From: Corallococcus soli
GTDB lineage: Bacteria > Myxococcota > Myxococcia > Myxococcales > Myxococcaceae
Direction of reading: 5' to 3'
NCBI RefSeq assembly: GCF_014930455.1
Contig: NZ_JAAIYO010000012.1
Coordinates: 124,001 to 188,000, forward strand
DNA length: 64,000 nt
Below the pieces are notes generated by a model, which was not told the DNA's origin, did not search any database, and saw nothing but the letters and a program-made list of their open reading frames with translations. Both the position numbers and the translations under genes were made by a program. Below are positions 1-8,613 of this stretch, in pieces; the first letter of the stretch is position 1; each line of letters opens with the position of its first letter.

Positions 1-92
1 TGGCTCCCTGAGCTTCGGGAGACGTGCTCAGGCAGTGACCTTGCGCGCCGCGCGGCGGGCCGCGATGTGGCTCCTGGGCACCGTGCATGTCA
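1..92. repeat. Decayed duplicate of the RND gene 3' end
   Basis: This stretch repeats 2488-2578. The first 67 bases align with five mismatches, and the match continues after a one-base insertion to about base 92. It begins with the last codons and stop of the immunity gene in the 2488 copy (Leu-Ala-Pro-stop) and then covers the minus-strand C-terminus of the RND pump. The inserted base shifts that reading frame, so this is a relic rather than a gene. The left edge of the window therefore looks like the tail of another immunity-type gene followed by a copied pump end. Confidence 0.85.
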
Positions 93-181
93 GGGGCCGG
101 GTGAACGGATCGCATCCGGGTCGGAGCAGGGTGGATGCTGTCATGTCGCCTGCGTTCAACAGAGATGGCCGGGAGTGGAAG

Positions 182-1768
182 ATGCGCGCAGACGTCGTGA
201 TGGTGTGCTTGGCGCTCGTGGTCGCCGGCTGCGCTGGGGTGGAGGTGCCCTCCGGGCGAGGAGGCTCCAGGGTGCTCCGCCAGGGCTCGGCTTCGTTCTC
301 CGAGACCTCCCGCGAGAGGCGCCGGAGCGCCGAGGCGGAAGGCGAAGAGCTGGGGGAAGAGCGTCACCGAGAGGCGGTGCGCGTGCCGAGGGGGACGGTC
401 ATCCTTGGCGGTCGTCCCGGCGAGGTGTCGCGACAGGCCCTGGAGCTGGGGCTGCTGGACGTGGACGCCTTCGAGAAGTTGCTGGTGCGCGCGGGGCTGG
501 AGGACGTGGACGCGCTGCCGGTCCGCCGCAACCCCTTCACGCCCGAGGACGCCGTCGAGGTGTTGGGGCGGCTGATGGAGAGGCCGGTGACGCTGCGTAC
601 CTTCCCGCCGCGCATGGCCGCGGGCTTTCTGCTGCGCGAGGTGCTGGAGCGAGGTGAAGTCTCCCGGGAGGAGCTGGTGCGCCGGGTGGCGCGCTTCGCC
701 CGGGAGCAGGTGGCGGTGCTGCGGCCGGACGGGTACCTGGCGTGGGCGCTCGACGGGAGCACGCAGCAGAAGGTGGCGCCCGTCACCTGGAAGGACGGCG
801 CGTTCCGCGCGGGCTACTTCGAGCTGGGGCGCTTCTACAGCGGAAAGGGTGGCGTCTTCCGCCACGTGGATGCGCGGTTGCGCGCCTCGGACTGGAGGCC
901 CCTGGCCGAGGTGTACGACGACGCGGACGTCATCAACCGCTCGCTGGATGGCGCGGAGGACGCCTTCGTGGGGCTGTACCACGCGCTGGGGCAGGTGCTC
1001 TCGCGTCCGACGGACAGCCTCGCGGGGTTGAGACACCTGCCAGCGGGCGTGGTGGCGCTCATCGCGTCCTCGCCGGAGTACTGGGAGCGCTTCCTGCTCA
1101 TGACGTCCGGAGAGCAGATTCGCGAGGTGGCGAAGCTGACGACGAACGTCCTCGTCACCTGGGGCGCGGCGTCAGCGACGACGCGCACGGTGACGGGGAT
1201 GATGGCGGGTGCCGAGGCCACGGTGCCGGTGCTCTCGTTGTCCGCGGAGGGGGCGCTGGTGCTGGAGCGCATCGCGGTGCCGGTGGGGCGCGCGGCGGCG
1301 GTGCTGAGCAGTGGCCCCGGGGCGGTCATCGTCCTCCAGCGGGCCAACGCGTCCACGAGCGGTGCCGCACCCTCGGCCGGCCCCGGCAAGTGGGGGCCTG
1401 CCAGGGAGTCGATGTCGGAGCGCGCCCGGCGCTACCAGGAGCAGGTTTCAGGGCACTCGGCGGACGAGGCCTACTGGGTTGGCGATGTGAAGTTCGACGG
1501 CTTCACGGAGGGCATCCTCCTCGAGGCCAAGGGGCCCGGCTATGCGAACAAGTTCCTCGACAACCTCACGCCCAGGGCCTGGTTCGAGATGTCGGGAGCG
1601 AAGGCCCTTGTCGAGCAGGCTCAGCGACAGCTCCGGGCCTCCTTCGGCACGGGAAGCCGCATCCGGTGGCACGTCGCGGAGCAGAAGACGGCCGAGGCCA
1701 TTCGGGACCTTCTGCGGGGGAGGGGCATCACGGAAATTGAAGTCGTCTTCACTCCTCCACTACCTTGA
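182..1768 (+). CDS. Lipoprotein-anchored polymorphic toxin with restriction-endonuclease-fold C-terminus (Tox-REase-5 type)
   Basis: A 528-residue protein that probably acts as an antibacterial nuclease deployed against neighbouring cells. The start at 182 is preferred over the longer frame from 35 because it gives a lipoprotein signal (hydrophobic core then AGC) and because the 35 start lies inside a repeat relic. The middle of about 380 residues is not recognised. The last 110 residues carry a PD-(D/E)xK-like nuclease core with Asp439 and the Glu448-Ala-Lys450 pair, as in Tox-REase-5 domains. The next gene, 13 bases downstream, is its likely immunity gene. The toxin class is assigned from this motif and neighbour, and nuclease activity is inferred. 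Confidence 0.75.
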   Translation: MRADVVMVCLALVVAGCAGVEVPSGRGGSRVLRQGSASFSETSRERRRSAEAEGEELGEERHREAVRVPRGTVILGGRPGEVSRQALELGLLDVDAFEKLLVRAGLEDVDALPVRRNPFTPEDAVEVLGRLMERPVTLRTFPPRMAAGFLLREVLERGEVSREELVRRVARFAREQVAVLRPDGYLAWALDGSTQQKVAPVTWKDGAFRAGYFELGRFYSGKGGVFRHVDARLRASDWRPLAEVYDDADVINRSLDGAEDAFVGLYHALGQVLSRPTDSLAGLRHLPAGVVALIASSPEYWERFLLMTSGEQIREVAKLTTNVLVTWGAASATTRTVTGMMAGAEATVPVLSLSAEGALVLERIAVPVGRAAAVLSSGPGAVIVLQRANASTSGAAPSAGPGKWGPARESMSERARRYQEQVSGHSADEAYWVGDVKFDGFTEGILLEAKGPGYANKFLDNLTPRAWFEMSGAKALVEQAQRQLRASFGTGSRIRWHVAEQKTAEAIRDLLRGRGITEIEVVFTPPLP

Positions 1769-1781
1769 GGCGAGGCCTCAC

Positions 1782-2498
1782 ATGACCGAAACCATCTACG
1801 CGGGTTCCTACTGGGGAGCGCGACAGGAGTCCGCGGAGGCGTGTGCGCTGCGCATGGAAGTGCTCCTGACGAGCCTGGCCAACGTCGACCCCGGTTTCGT
1901 CCAGTGGTTCCAACAGGGCAGGTCTCGCAAGGCCGCGCTTCAACGCCCCATCGAGCCAAGAGCGACTGCCCTCGAAAAGCTGTTTCGCCGAGGCCAGGAC
2001 CGAGTGTTTGAAGACCTCGGCTTCCGGATGAGTGGTTGGAATGGCGCGAGCGATGACCGCGACGCCAGTGGCTTCGACGTCACCTGTGGGGGGCACTCCC
2101 AGGCGACAGGCAACTTCTGTGTCTTCAATCTCCCCAGCCAGGGAACGCATTCGGAGCGTGTGCTGTCCACGCCTGTACTTGGCGGGCTCGTTCGGAGCAT
2201 GGCGGTCGCCTGGGAACCGGAATGGGCGATCGCGACCTCTTCGGCGCACCGAAACATGGTGACCGACAACCCCAAGCCCGGAACCTTTGTCGGCTGGGTC
2301 ATGTACCTGGCCCGGGTCCGCGGCACCGTGCCCCCGCTGCCTGCCCCCGTGCGCATCGAGCCGGTGGAAGACAAGGGCACGCTGATCATCCTGACCCCCG
2401 AGCGCTTCACCGTGAAGAACCCGGAGCACCTCGCGCTGGCCGAGCAGGTGCGGGGGCTCCTGGCCCAGGCAGGGCTGATGAAGCCCCTGGCTCCCTGA
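1782..2498 (+). CDS. Immunity protein, Imm52-like
   Basis: A 238-residue protein beginning MTETIYAGSYWGARQESAE, the pattern I associate with the Imm52 family, which commonly accompanies Tox-REase-5 toxins. It has no signal peptide, so it should act in the cytoplasm by binding and blocking the nuclease of incoming sister toxin. It lies 13 bases after the toxin stop and is certainly co-transcribed. Its final codons form the beginning of the repeat found at both ends of the cassette. The longer in-frame opening at 1542 lies inside the toxin gene and is rejected. Confidence 0.75.
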   Translation: MTETIYAGSYWGARQESAEACALRMEVLLTSLANVDPGFVQWFQQGRSRKAALQRPIEPRATALEKLFRRGQDRVFEDLGFRMSGWNGASDDRDASGFDVTCGGHSQATGNFCVFNLPSQGTHSERVLSTPVLGGLVRSMAVAWEPEWAIATSSAHRNMVTDNPKPGTFVGWVMYLARVRGTVPPLPAPVRIEPVEDKGTLIILTPERFTVKNPEHLALAEQVRGLLAQAGLMKPLAP

Positions 2499-2578
2499 GC
2501 TACGGGAGACGCGCTCAGGCGGTGGCCTTGCGCGCCGCCCGGCGGGCCGCGATGCGCTCCTGGACGCCGTGCACCAGC
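2488..2578. repeat. Intact partner of the left-end repeat
   Basis: This is the functional copy of the sequence at 1-92. It joins the immunity-gene stop codon to the C-terminal codons of the RND pump on the opposite strand. The pair brackets the toxin-immunity cassette at a spacing of 2487 bases, as expected if a cassette plus its downstream flank was duplicated or inserted by homologous recombination. Confidence 0.85.
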
Positions 2579-5500
2579 GCGTAGAACGTGGGCAGGGCCA
2601 GCAGCGTGAAGAGGGTGGAGGTCACGAGCCCTCCCACCATCACCACCGCCAGCGGCCGTTCGATCTCCGTGCCGTGCAGCGGCAGCACCAGCAGGGGCAG
2701 CAGGCCGAGGATCGCCGTGCCCGCCGTCATCAGCTTGGGCCTCACCCGGCCCAGGCTCGCTTCGCGCACGGCTTCCGGAAAGGGCTTGCCCCGCGCAAGC
2801 AGGTCCTTCGTCTGCGACACGAGCACCAGGCCGTTCTGCACCGCGATGCCGAACAGGCCGATGAGGCCCACGAGGCTGGACACGTTCCATGTCTCTCCGG
2901 CGATGAGCAACGCTAGGATGCCGCCCACGAACGCATCCGGCAGCGTCGCCAGGATGACCAGCGCCTCCGCCACCGAATCCAGCGCCAGGTACAGCAGGAC
3001 GAACACCGCCAGCAGCGCCACCGCGATGGCCACCATCAGTGACTGCGCCGCGCGCTCCTGGCTCTCCACCTTGCCGCCCACGTCCACGAAGTAGCCCGTG
3101 GGCAGCTTCAGCTGCGTGTCCAGCACCTCGCGCAGCTCCGCCGCCGTGCCGCCCAGGTCCCGGCCGGACACCCCCGCCTCCACCGCGATGCGCCGGCTGC
3201 CCGCCTCCCGCCGCACGCTGCCCGCGCCGAACGTCTCTTCAATCGTCGCCAGCTGGCCCAGCGGGATGCGCGTGCCGTCGTGCCCGTCCACCAGCAGGTT
3301 GCGCAGCGCATTCACGTCCCCCCGGCGATGATCCGCCAGCTTCAACACCAGGTCGTAGCGCCGCTGGCCCTTCCAGATCTGCGCGGCCTCCTCGCCCACC
3401 AGTCCCACGCGCACCGCCTTGATGACGTCCCCGGGCGTCAGCCCCACCCGGGCCACCGCGGCGCGGTTCACCTGGATGCGCAGCTGCGGCAGCCCGCTCA
3501 GCTTCTCCACCCGCAGGTCCTCCACGCCCTCCACCTTCGCCATCAGCGCGCGCGTGCGCTCCGCGAGCGACGCCAGCGTGTCCAGGTCCGGCCCGAAGAT
3601 GCGCACGGACAGGTCCGCCGGGCTGCCGCCCAGCCCCTCGTCGATGCGCATCCCCAATGGCGTGGTGAAGAGCGCGGACACGCCCGGCACCTTCCCCACC
3701 GCCTCGCGCATCCGGGCCTCCAGCGCCTCCCGGTTTCCGACGACGTCCTTCTTCAGCACCACCAGCACGTCGGAGAGGGTGTGCGGCATCGGGTCCTCGG
3801 TGCGCTCGGCGCGGCCCGTGCGGCGCACCACGTCGTCCACCTCCGGGAACTCCCGCAGCACGTCCTCCACCCGGTGGTTGAGCCGGTCCACCTCGTCCAG
3901 CGACGCCTCCGGCGGCAGCACCGTCTGGAGCAGGAAGGCGCCCTCGTCCAACCGGGGCATGAAGTCGCTGCCCACCATGAACGCCAACCCCAACGCGGGC
4001 ACCGTGATGGCCAGCGCCACCACGCGCACCAGCCCCGCCCGTCGCATGCAGGCATCCAGCAGCGGCGCGTACACGGCCTTCGCCTTGCGGATGATCCACA
4101 CGTCCTCCGGCTCGCCCTCGCGCGGGGCCCGCAGGAGGAGCCCCGACACCACCGGCACCAGCGTGAGCGCCAGCGCGAGTGACGCGGCCAGGCACGCCAC
4201 CACGGCCGCCGCGAGCGGCTGGTACATGCGGCCCTCGATGCCCGTCATCGCGAACAGCGGGATGAACACCGACACGACGATGAGCGTGGCGAAGGCGATG
4301 GGCCGTCCCACCTCCAGCGCCGCGTGCAGCGCCTCGTCGCGCACCGCGCGGCGGCCCTTGCCCTCGCGCAGGTCGTGGATGACGTTCTCCACGACGATGA
4401 TGGCCGCGTCCACCAGCAGGCCCACCGCGATGGCCAGCCCTCCCAGCGTCATCGTGTTCAACCCGACGCCCGCCGCCTTCAGCAGCAGCCCCGCCAGCGC
4501 CAGCGACAGGGGCAGGGTGAGCGTGACGATGAGCGCCGCCCTCCAGTCCCCCAGCATGAGGAAGAGCACCAGCACCACCAGGAACGCGCCCAGCAGGATG
4601 GCCCGGCCCACGCCCCCCAGCGCGGAGCCCACCAGCTCCGACTGATCGTAGACGACGCGCAGCTGCACCCCCGGCGGCAGCGAGCGGCGCAGCTCCTCGA
4701 TGGCCGCGCGCACCCCCTGCGTCACCCGCACCGTGTCCGCGCCGAACTGCTTGCTCACGCGGCAGCTCACCACCTCGCCCTTGAGCCGGTGGGCCAGGCC
4801 CCGCCGGGGCGCCGGGGCCTCGCGCACGTCGGCCACGTCCCCCAGCAGCACCGGCGTGTCGGCGCGCAGCGCGACCACGGTGTTGTTCAGGTCCTCCACC
4901 GTCTCCGCGCGGCCCATGGCGCGCACGGTCCACTCCATGGGGCCCTGCACCACGAAGCCCCCGGAGGCGTTGATGCTGGCGCCCTCCAGGCCGTGCTGCA
5001 CGTCGTTGAGCGTGATGCCTCGCGCGACGAGCTGATCCGGATCCAACAGCACCTGGAACTGGCGCAGGTAGCCGCCCAGCCGCTCCACGCCCGCGACCCC
5101 GGGCACCGCGAGCAGCCGGTTCTTGATGTCGAACTCCGCCAGGTCCCGGAGCGTCATCAGGTCCGCGCTGCCGGGCTCCGCCTCCAGCGTGAACTCGAAG
5201 ACTTCATTCAGCCGTCCGGTGAGGCTGGACACGAGCGGCGCGTCGGTGCCGGCCGGCAGCTCCGCCTGCGCCTGGGCCACCCGCTCCACGATGTACTGGC
5301 GGCTGCGGAAGTAGTCCGCGTCCGGTTCGAACTCCACCGTCACCTGCGTGACGCCCAGCTGGGAGGTGGAGCGGATGCGGCGCACGTCGGGCAGGCCCGC
5401 CAGCGCCACCTCCATGGGGATGGCCACGGAGGTCTCCAGCTCCTCGGCGCCCATGGCCGGGTTCTGCACGATGATGTTGAAGATGGGCGCGGACAGGTCC

Positions 5501-5643
5501 GGGAACACGTCCTGCCGCAGGTTCTTCAGCGCCACCGCGCCAAACGCCGCCAGCGCCAGGACGAGCACCACCGTCAAACCAGGACGGGCGAACGACGCGG
5601 TGAGGATGCGCCCCGTCAGCGATGCGCGGGGATCAGTGGCCAT
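2515..5643 (-). CDS. Heavy-metal RND efflux pump (CzcA/CusA family)
   Basis: A 1042-residue inner-membrane proton/metal antiporter that exports a divalent or monovalent transition metal through a three-part envelope complex. The length and two-fold repeated architecture (a membrane segment near residue 20, a large periplasmic loop, a membrane block near 330-510, and again in the second half) are standard. The fourth membrane helix carries VGLLVDAAIIVVENV, with the conserved Asp and Glu. The upstream Asp of CzcA is Ala here, as in CusA, so a CusA-like metal range is possible. It is the last gene of a four-gene operon and overlaps the adaptor gene by 11 bases. The substrate metal is not resolved. 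Confidence 0.92.
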   Translation of the reverse strand: MATDPRASLTGRILTASFARPGLTVVLVLALAAFGAVALKNLRQDVFPDLSAPIFNIIVQNPAMGAEELETSVAIPMEVALAGLPDVRRIRSTSQLGVTQVTVEFEPDADYFRSRQYIVERVAQAQAELPAGTDAPLVSSLTGRLNEVFEFTLEAEPGSADLMTLRDLAEFDIKNRLLAVPGVAGVERLGGYLRQFQVLLDPDQLVARGITLNDVQHGLEGASINASGGFVVQGPMEWTVRAMGRAETVEDLNNTVVALRADTPVLLGDVADVREAPAPRRGLAHRLKGEVVSCRVSKQFGADTVRVTQGVRAAIEELRRSLPPGVQLRVVYDQSELVGSALGGVGRAILLGAFLVVLVLFLMLGDWRAALIVTLTLPLSLALAGLLLKAAGVGLNTMTLGGLAIAVGLLVDAAIIVVENVIHDLREGKGRRAVRDEALHAALEVGRPIAFATLIVVSVFIPLFAMTGIEGRMYQPLAAAVVACLAASLALALTLVPVVSGLLLRAPREGEPEDVWIIRKAKAVYAPLLDACMRRAGLVRVVALAITVPALGLAFMVGSDFMPRLDEGAFLLQTVLPPEASLDEVDRLNHRVEDVLREFPEVDDVVRRTGRAERTEDPMPHTLSDVLVVLKKDVVGNREALEARMREAVGKVPGVSALFTTPLGMRIDEGLGGSPADLSVRIFGPDLDTLASLAERTRALMAKVEGVEDLRVEKLSGLPQLRIQVNRAAVARVGLTPGDVIKAVRVGLVGEEAAQIWKGQRRYDLVLKLADHRRGDVNALRNLLVDGHDGTRIPLGQLATIEETFGAGSVRREAGSRRIAVEAGVSGRDLGGTAAELREVLDTQLKLPTGYFVDVGGKVESQERAAQSLMVAIAVALLAVFVLLYLALDSVAEALVILATLPDAFVGGILALLIAGETWNVSSLVGLIGLFGIAVQNGLVLVSQTKDLLARGKPFPEAVREASLGRVRPKLMTAGTAILGLLPLLVLPLHGTEIERPLAVVMVGGLVTSTLFTLLALPTFYALVHGVQERIAARRAARKATA

Positions 5644-6826
5644 GGTCGTCGCCCCCGCCCCTGGACTTCTCCACCTCGGCCTTGAGCAGGAAGGCGCCGT
5701 CCACCACCACCTGCTCTCCGACGGAGAGCCCCGACAGCACCTCCACCAGCGCGCCCACGCTGCGCCCCCGGCCCACCTCGCGCTGCTCGAAGACGCCGGG
5801 CTCCTTCATGGGGATGAAGGCCACCCAGCCGTTCTCCAGCCGCTGGAGCGCCGCCGCCGGCACCGCCGTGAGCGTGGCGTCCGAATCCCCCAGCGGCACG
5901 GACGCCGTCGCGGACATGCCTGGCCGCAGCAGCCCCTTGCTGTTGTCCAGCTCCAGGCGGACGGGGATGGTCCGGCTGGAGGGGTCCACCTGCTGCCCCA
6001 CGTGGCCCACCTTCGCGGGGAACTCCTGGCCCGGGAACGCGGCGAAGGTGACGCGCGCCTCGGCGCCGGGCTTCAGGCGCACCGCGTCCCGCTCGAAGGC
6101 GTGCGCGATGAGCCACAGCGACGACAGGTCCCCGATGCGGAAGAGCGGCTGGGAAGGGTCCGCCATCTGCCCCAGCCGCGCCGCGCGCTCGATGACCGTC
6201 CCGTCGATGGGGGCCTTGAGCACGAAGTTCGGGGCGCCGTCGCTGGAGGCGCCGCTTGCGCCCAGGGACGTCAGGGAGGCCTTCGCGGCGGCGACCTCCG
6301 CCTCCGACGCGGCGGCCTCCGCTTCGGCGGCCTGCACGTCCTTGCGCGCGACGATGCGCTCGTCGGCGAGCAGGCGCTTGCGGTCCGCGGCCTGCCTCGC
6401 GGCGGTGGCGCGGGCCTGGGCGGCCTGGAGCTCCGCGCGGGCCCGGCCCAGCTCCGGACTCTGGAGGTCCGCCAGCCGCTGGCCCTGCTTCACCGCCTGG
6501 CCCGTGGTGACGACGACGGCGGCCACCCGTGCGGGCACCGGCGTGGACACCTCCGCGTAGGCGTCCTCGCTGAAGGTCAGCTCCCCCAGCACGGTGACGC
6601 TCTCCCCACCGGGGCGGGCCTCCACCTTCGCGGTGGTGACGCGCAGGTCCCGGAGCATCTCCTGGGGGATGTGCACGTGGACCTCGTCCTCGGGCTCGTC
6701 GTGGGACTTCGACGGGGCCGCGGGGTCGTGTCCCTCCTCGTGCGCGTCGTCGTGTCCAGGCTTGTTGGCCTTGCAGGAGGCGAGGCCCACGACGAGGACG
6801 GTCAGCAGCAGCAGGGGGGACTTCAT
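5633..6826 (-). CDS. RND periplasmic adaptor lipoprotein (CzcB/CusB type)
   Basis: A 397-residue membrane-fusion protein linking the RND pump to the outer-membrane channel. The start at 6826 gives a lipoprotein signal ending LASCK. The mature N-terminus is rich in His, Asp and Glu (for example HDDAHEEGHD), and the protein ends DDHGH, consistent with metal binding or delivery. A biotinyl-lipoyl-like domain, an Ala-rich coiled-coil hairpin (about residues 105-180) and a beta-barrel region follow in the usual order. The start codon overlaps the stop of the TolC-like gene (ATGA), so translation is coupled. Confidence 0.9.
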   Translation of the reverse strand: MKSPLLLLTVLVVGLASCKANKPGHDDAHEEGHDPAAPSKSHDEPEDEVHVHIPQEMLRDLRVTTAKVEARPGGESVTVLGELTFSEDAYAEVSTPVPARVAAVVVTTGQAVKQGQRLADLQSPELGRARAELQAAQARATAARQAADRKRLLADERIVARKDVQAAEAEAAASEAEVAAAKASLTSLGASGASSDGAPNFVLKAPIDGTVIERAARLGQMADPSQPLFRIGDLSSLWLIAHAFERDAVRLKPGAEARVTFAAFPGQEFPAKVGHVGQQVDPSSRTIPVRLELDNSKGLLRPGMSATASVPLGDSDATLTAVPAAALQRLENGWVAFIPMKEPGVFEQREVGRGRSVGALVEVLSGLSVGEQVVVDGAFLLKAEVEKSRGGGDDHGH

Positions 6827-8094
6827 GGCGTGACTCCCTGTTCCATCGCGTATCGCACCCGGGCAAGGGCGAGCTCCAGCAGGCTGTCCAGCCACGCCGT
6901 CCGCGCCTCCAGCGTGTCGCGGCGGATGAGCATGAAGCCCGCGAGATCCAGCTCCCCGGCGTCGTAGGAGCGCCGCGCGAGCGCTTCGTTGTCGGTGAGC
7001 AGCGGCAGCGCTTCGGTCTCCAGCAGCTCCAGCGCATCCAGGCGCGCGCTGTAGCGGTGTCCCGCCACGGAGATCTGGTTCGATACGGCCAGTCGCGCGA
7101 CCTTCAGCAAACCCGTGATGCGGCCTTCCTCGGCCTCTGCCCTGGCGCGCGCCTCCTGCCCCCGGCTGAAGACGGGCAGCGGCACGCTGAGGGTTCCCAG
7201 GAGGGCCGTCTCGGCCGCCTCGCGCTGGTAGCGCACGCCCAGGGTCACGTCCGGCAGCGCCTCGCGCCGACCCAGGCTGGCGGTGGCCCGGGCCTGCGTG
7301 TGTTCCTCCTCCAGGGCCGTGAGGTCGGCGCGCTCCAGCGTCTTGCCCCCGGGCCTGGGGAGCGGCGCCAGCGCGAGCGTCCTCAGGTCACCCTGGACGC
7401 CAGGAACTTCTGGGATGGAGGCCCCCCCCAGCAGGGCGCGCAGCTCCGACATCAAGGCCTCCGCCTCTCCCATGGCGATCGCCTGCTCCGCCCGGGCCCG
7501 CGCCCGGGCGACCCGCGCCACGTTGACGTCCACCACCGGCACGTCTCCGGCTTCGAAGCGGCGCTCGGTGGCGTGGACGGTGTCGTGCAATGCCACCACG
7601 GAGGCACCCGCCAGCTTCACGCGCTCCTGGGCGTGGAGCACGCGCAGGAAGCACGCGGCCACCTCGCCCAGGGTGAGCCGTTCGGCGTCGCGCAGCGCGG
7701 CCTCCTCGCGTGAGAGGCCCGCCCGCGCGGCCTCCCGGCGCAGGCCCTGCTGGCCGCCAATCTCCAAAGGCTGCGAAAGCCCCACCGCGAGGTCCAACCC
7801 CCGCGCGCCCGTGACGAGCCGCCGTGGACCCGCCTGGACGTCGAGCTGTGGATTGCCGCGCAGCAGCGGCGCGGCGCCCGCCACCGCCCCCCTGGCGGCC
7901 TGGACATGGGCGCGGGCCTCCATCAGGGCGGGAGCCCGCTCCCGGGCCAGGGCCAGGGTTGCTTCGAAGGTGAGGACGGGACCTCGCCGCAGCGGCTGGA
8001 TGCTGAGCGAAGGGGCCGAGGACGCGCCAGCAGGGCACGTCACGAGCAGGGCGGCGGCGAGCCCGAAGGCGGCCGTCGCGGAACGGGTGGACAC
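6823..8094 (-). CDS. TolC-like outer-membrane efflux channel (CzcC family)
   Basis: A 423-residue outer-membrane channel protein. The chosen GTG start at 8094 places a Sec signal (AAFGLAAALLVTCPAGASSA) at the N-terminus. An in-frame start at 8157 would add 21 residues in front of it and is less likely. The sequence consists of long Ala/Arg/Glu-rich amphipathic helices in two repeats, typical of outer-membrane efflux proteins. It is the second gene of the metal-efflux operon and overlaps the adaptor start by four bases. Confidence 0.85.
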   Translation of the reverse strand: MSTRSATAAFGLAAALLVTCPAGASSAPSLSIQPLRRGPVLTFEATLALARERAPALMEARAHVQAARGAVAGAAPLLRGNPQLDVQAGPRRLVTGARGLDLAVGLSQPLEIGGQQGLRREAARAGLSREEAALRDAERLTLGEVAACFLRVLHAQERVKLAGASVVALHDTVHATERRFEAGDVPVVDVNVARVARARARAEQAIAMGEAEALMSELRALLGGASIPEVPGVQGDLRTLALAPLPRPGGKTLERADLTALEEEHTQARATASLGRREALPDVTLGVRYQREAAETALLGTLSVPLPVFSRGQEARARAEAEEGRITGLLKVARLAVSNQISVAGHRYSARLDALELLETEALPLLTDNEALARRSYDAGELDLAGFMLIRRDTLEARTAWLDSLLELALARVRYAMEQGVTP

Positions 8095-8196
8095 GGGAGG
8101 GACCTCTGGACAGGCGGGCACCGCGCGCCAGCGGTCCCGGTCTGGGGCCGGGCACACCGGGGGCGGAGCGCGTGCGGAAGACGACGGACGCGGGGC

Positions 8197-8511
8197 CTAG
8201 ACCAGGGAGGCTATCGGGACGTGCTGGATGTCATCCGCTTCAGCGGATGACGGTTCGGCGTCCTCGAGCGTGATGCGACAGGCGCGGGGTGGGGGAATCA
8301 CGAAGCCCGGCGGCGCGGCGGCGACGGCCAGGGGCTTCACGTGGCTGCAACAGGCGCAGTCCACGCAGGTGGGTGCGCACTGTCCATGGGCGTCGTCATC
8401 CGAGCACCCCGTGACACAGATTTCCGACGGCGCCGGTCCGAAGACGTGCGCGAGCCCGCCTCCCGCCGGAGCGAGGATCATCAGGCAGATGAAGAGCCAG
8501 AGTCGGAGCAC
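8197..8511 (-). CDS. Small secreted Cys-rich protein leading the metal-efflux operon
   Basis: About 104 residues. The GTG at 8511 is preceded by AGGAAG at good spacing and opens a hydrophobic signal segment (LWLFICLMILAPAGGGLAHV), after which processing is expected. The mature part has seven Cys, including the cluster CVDCACCSHVKP, and an acidic C-terminus. I do not recognise the family. Its position as first gene of a metal RND operon suggests a periplasmic metal-binding or sensing role, which is inference. The long N-terminal extension available from 8574 seems too far upstream. Confidence 0.6.
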   Translation of the reverse strand: MLRLWLFICLMILAPAGGGLAHVFGPAPSEICVTGCSDDDAHGQCAPTCVDCACCSHVKPLAVAAAPPGFVIPPPRACRITLEDAEPSSAEADDIQHVPIASLV

Positions 8512-8613
8512 CGGGCAGCTTCCTAGCACGGCCCGGCGCGACTTCACACACAGGCAGGCGCGGGAGCGCTCCAAAGCAACGCTTCAGGAGCGCCCGCCAG
8601 CACCCGGTCCGTC

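Noticed and set aside
35-181. N-terminal extension of the toxin gene from base 35
   Set aside because: It lies in the decayed repeat and would bury the lipoprotein signal that begins at 182.
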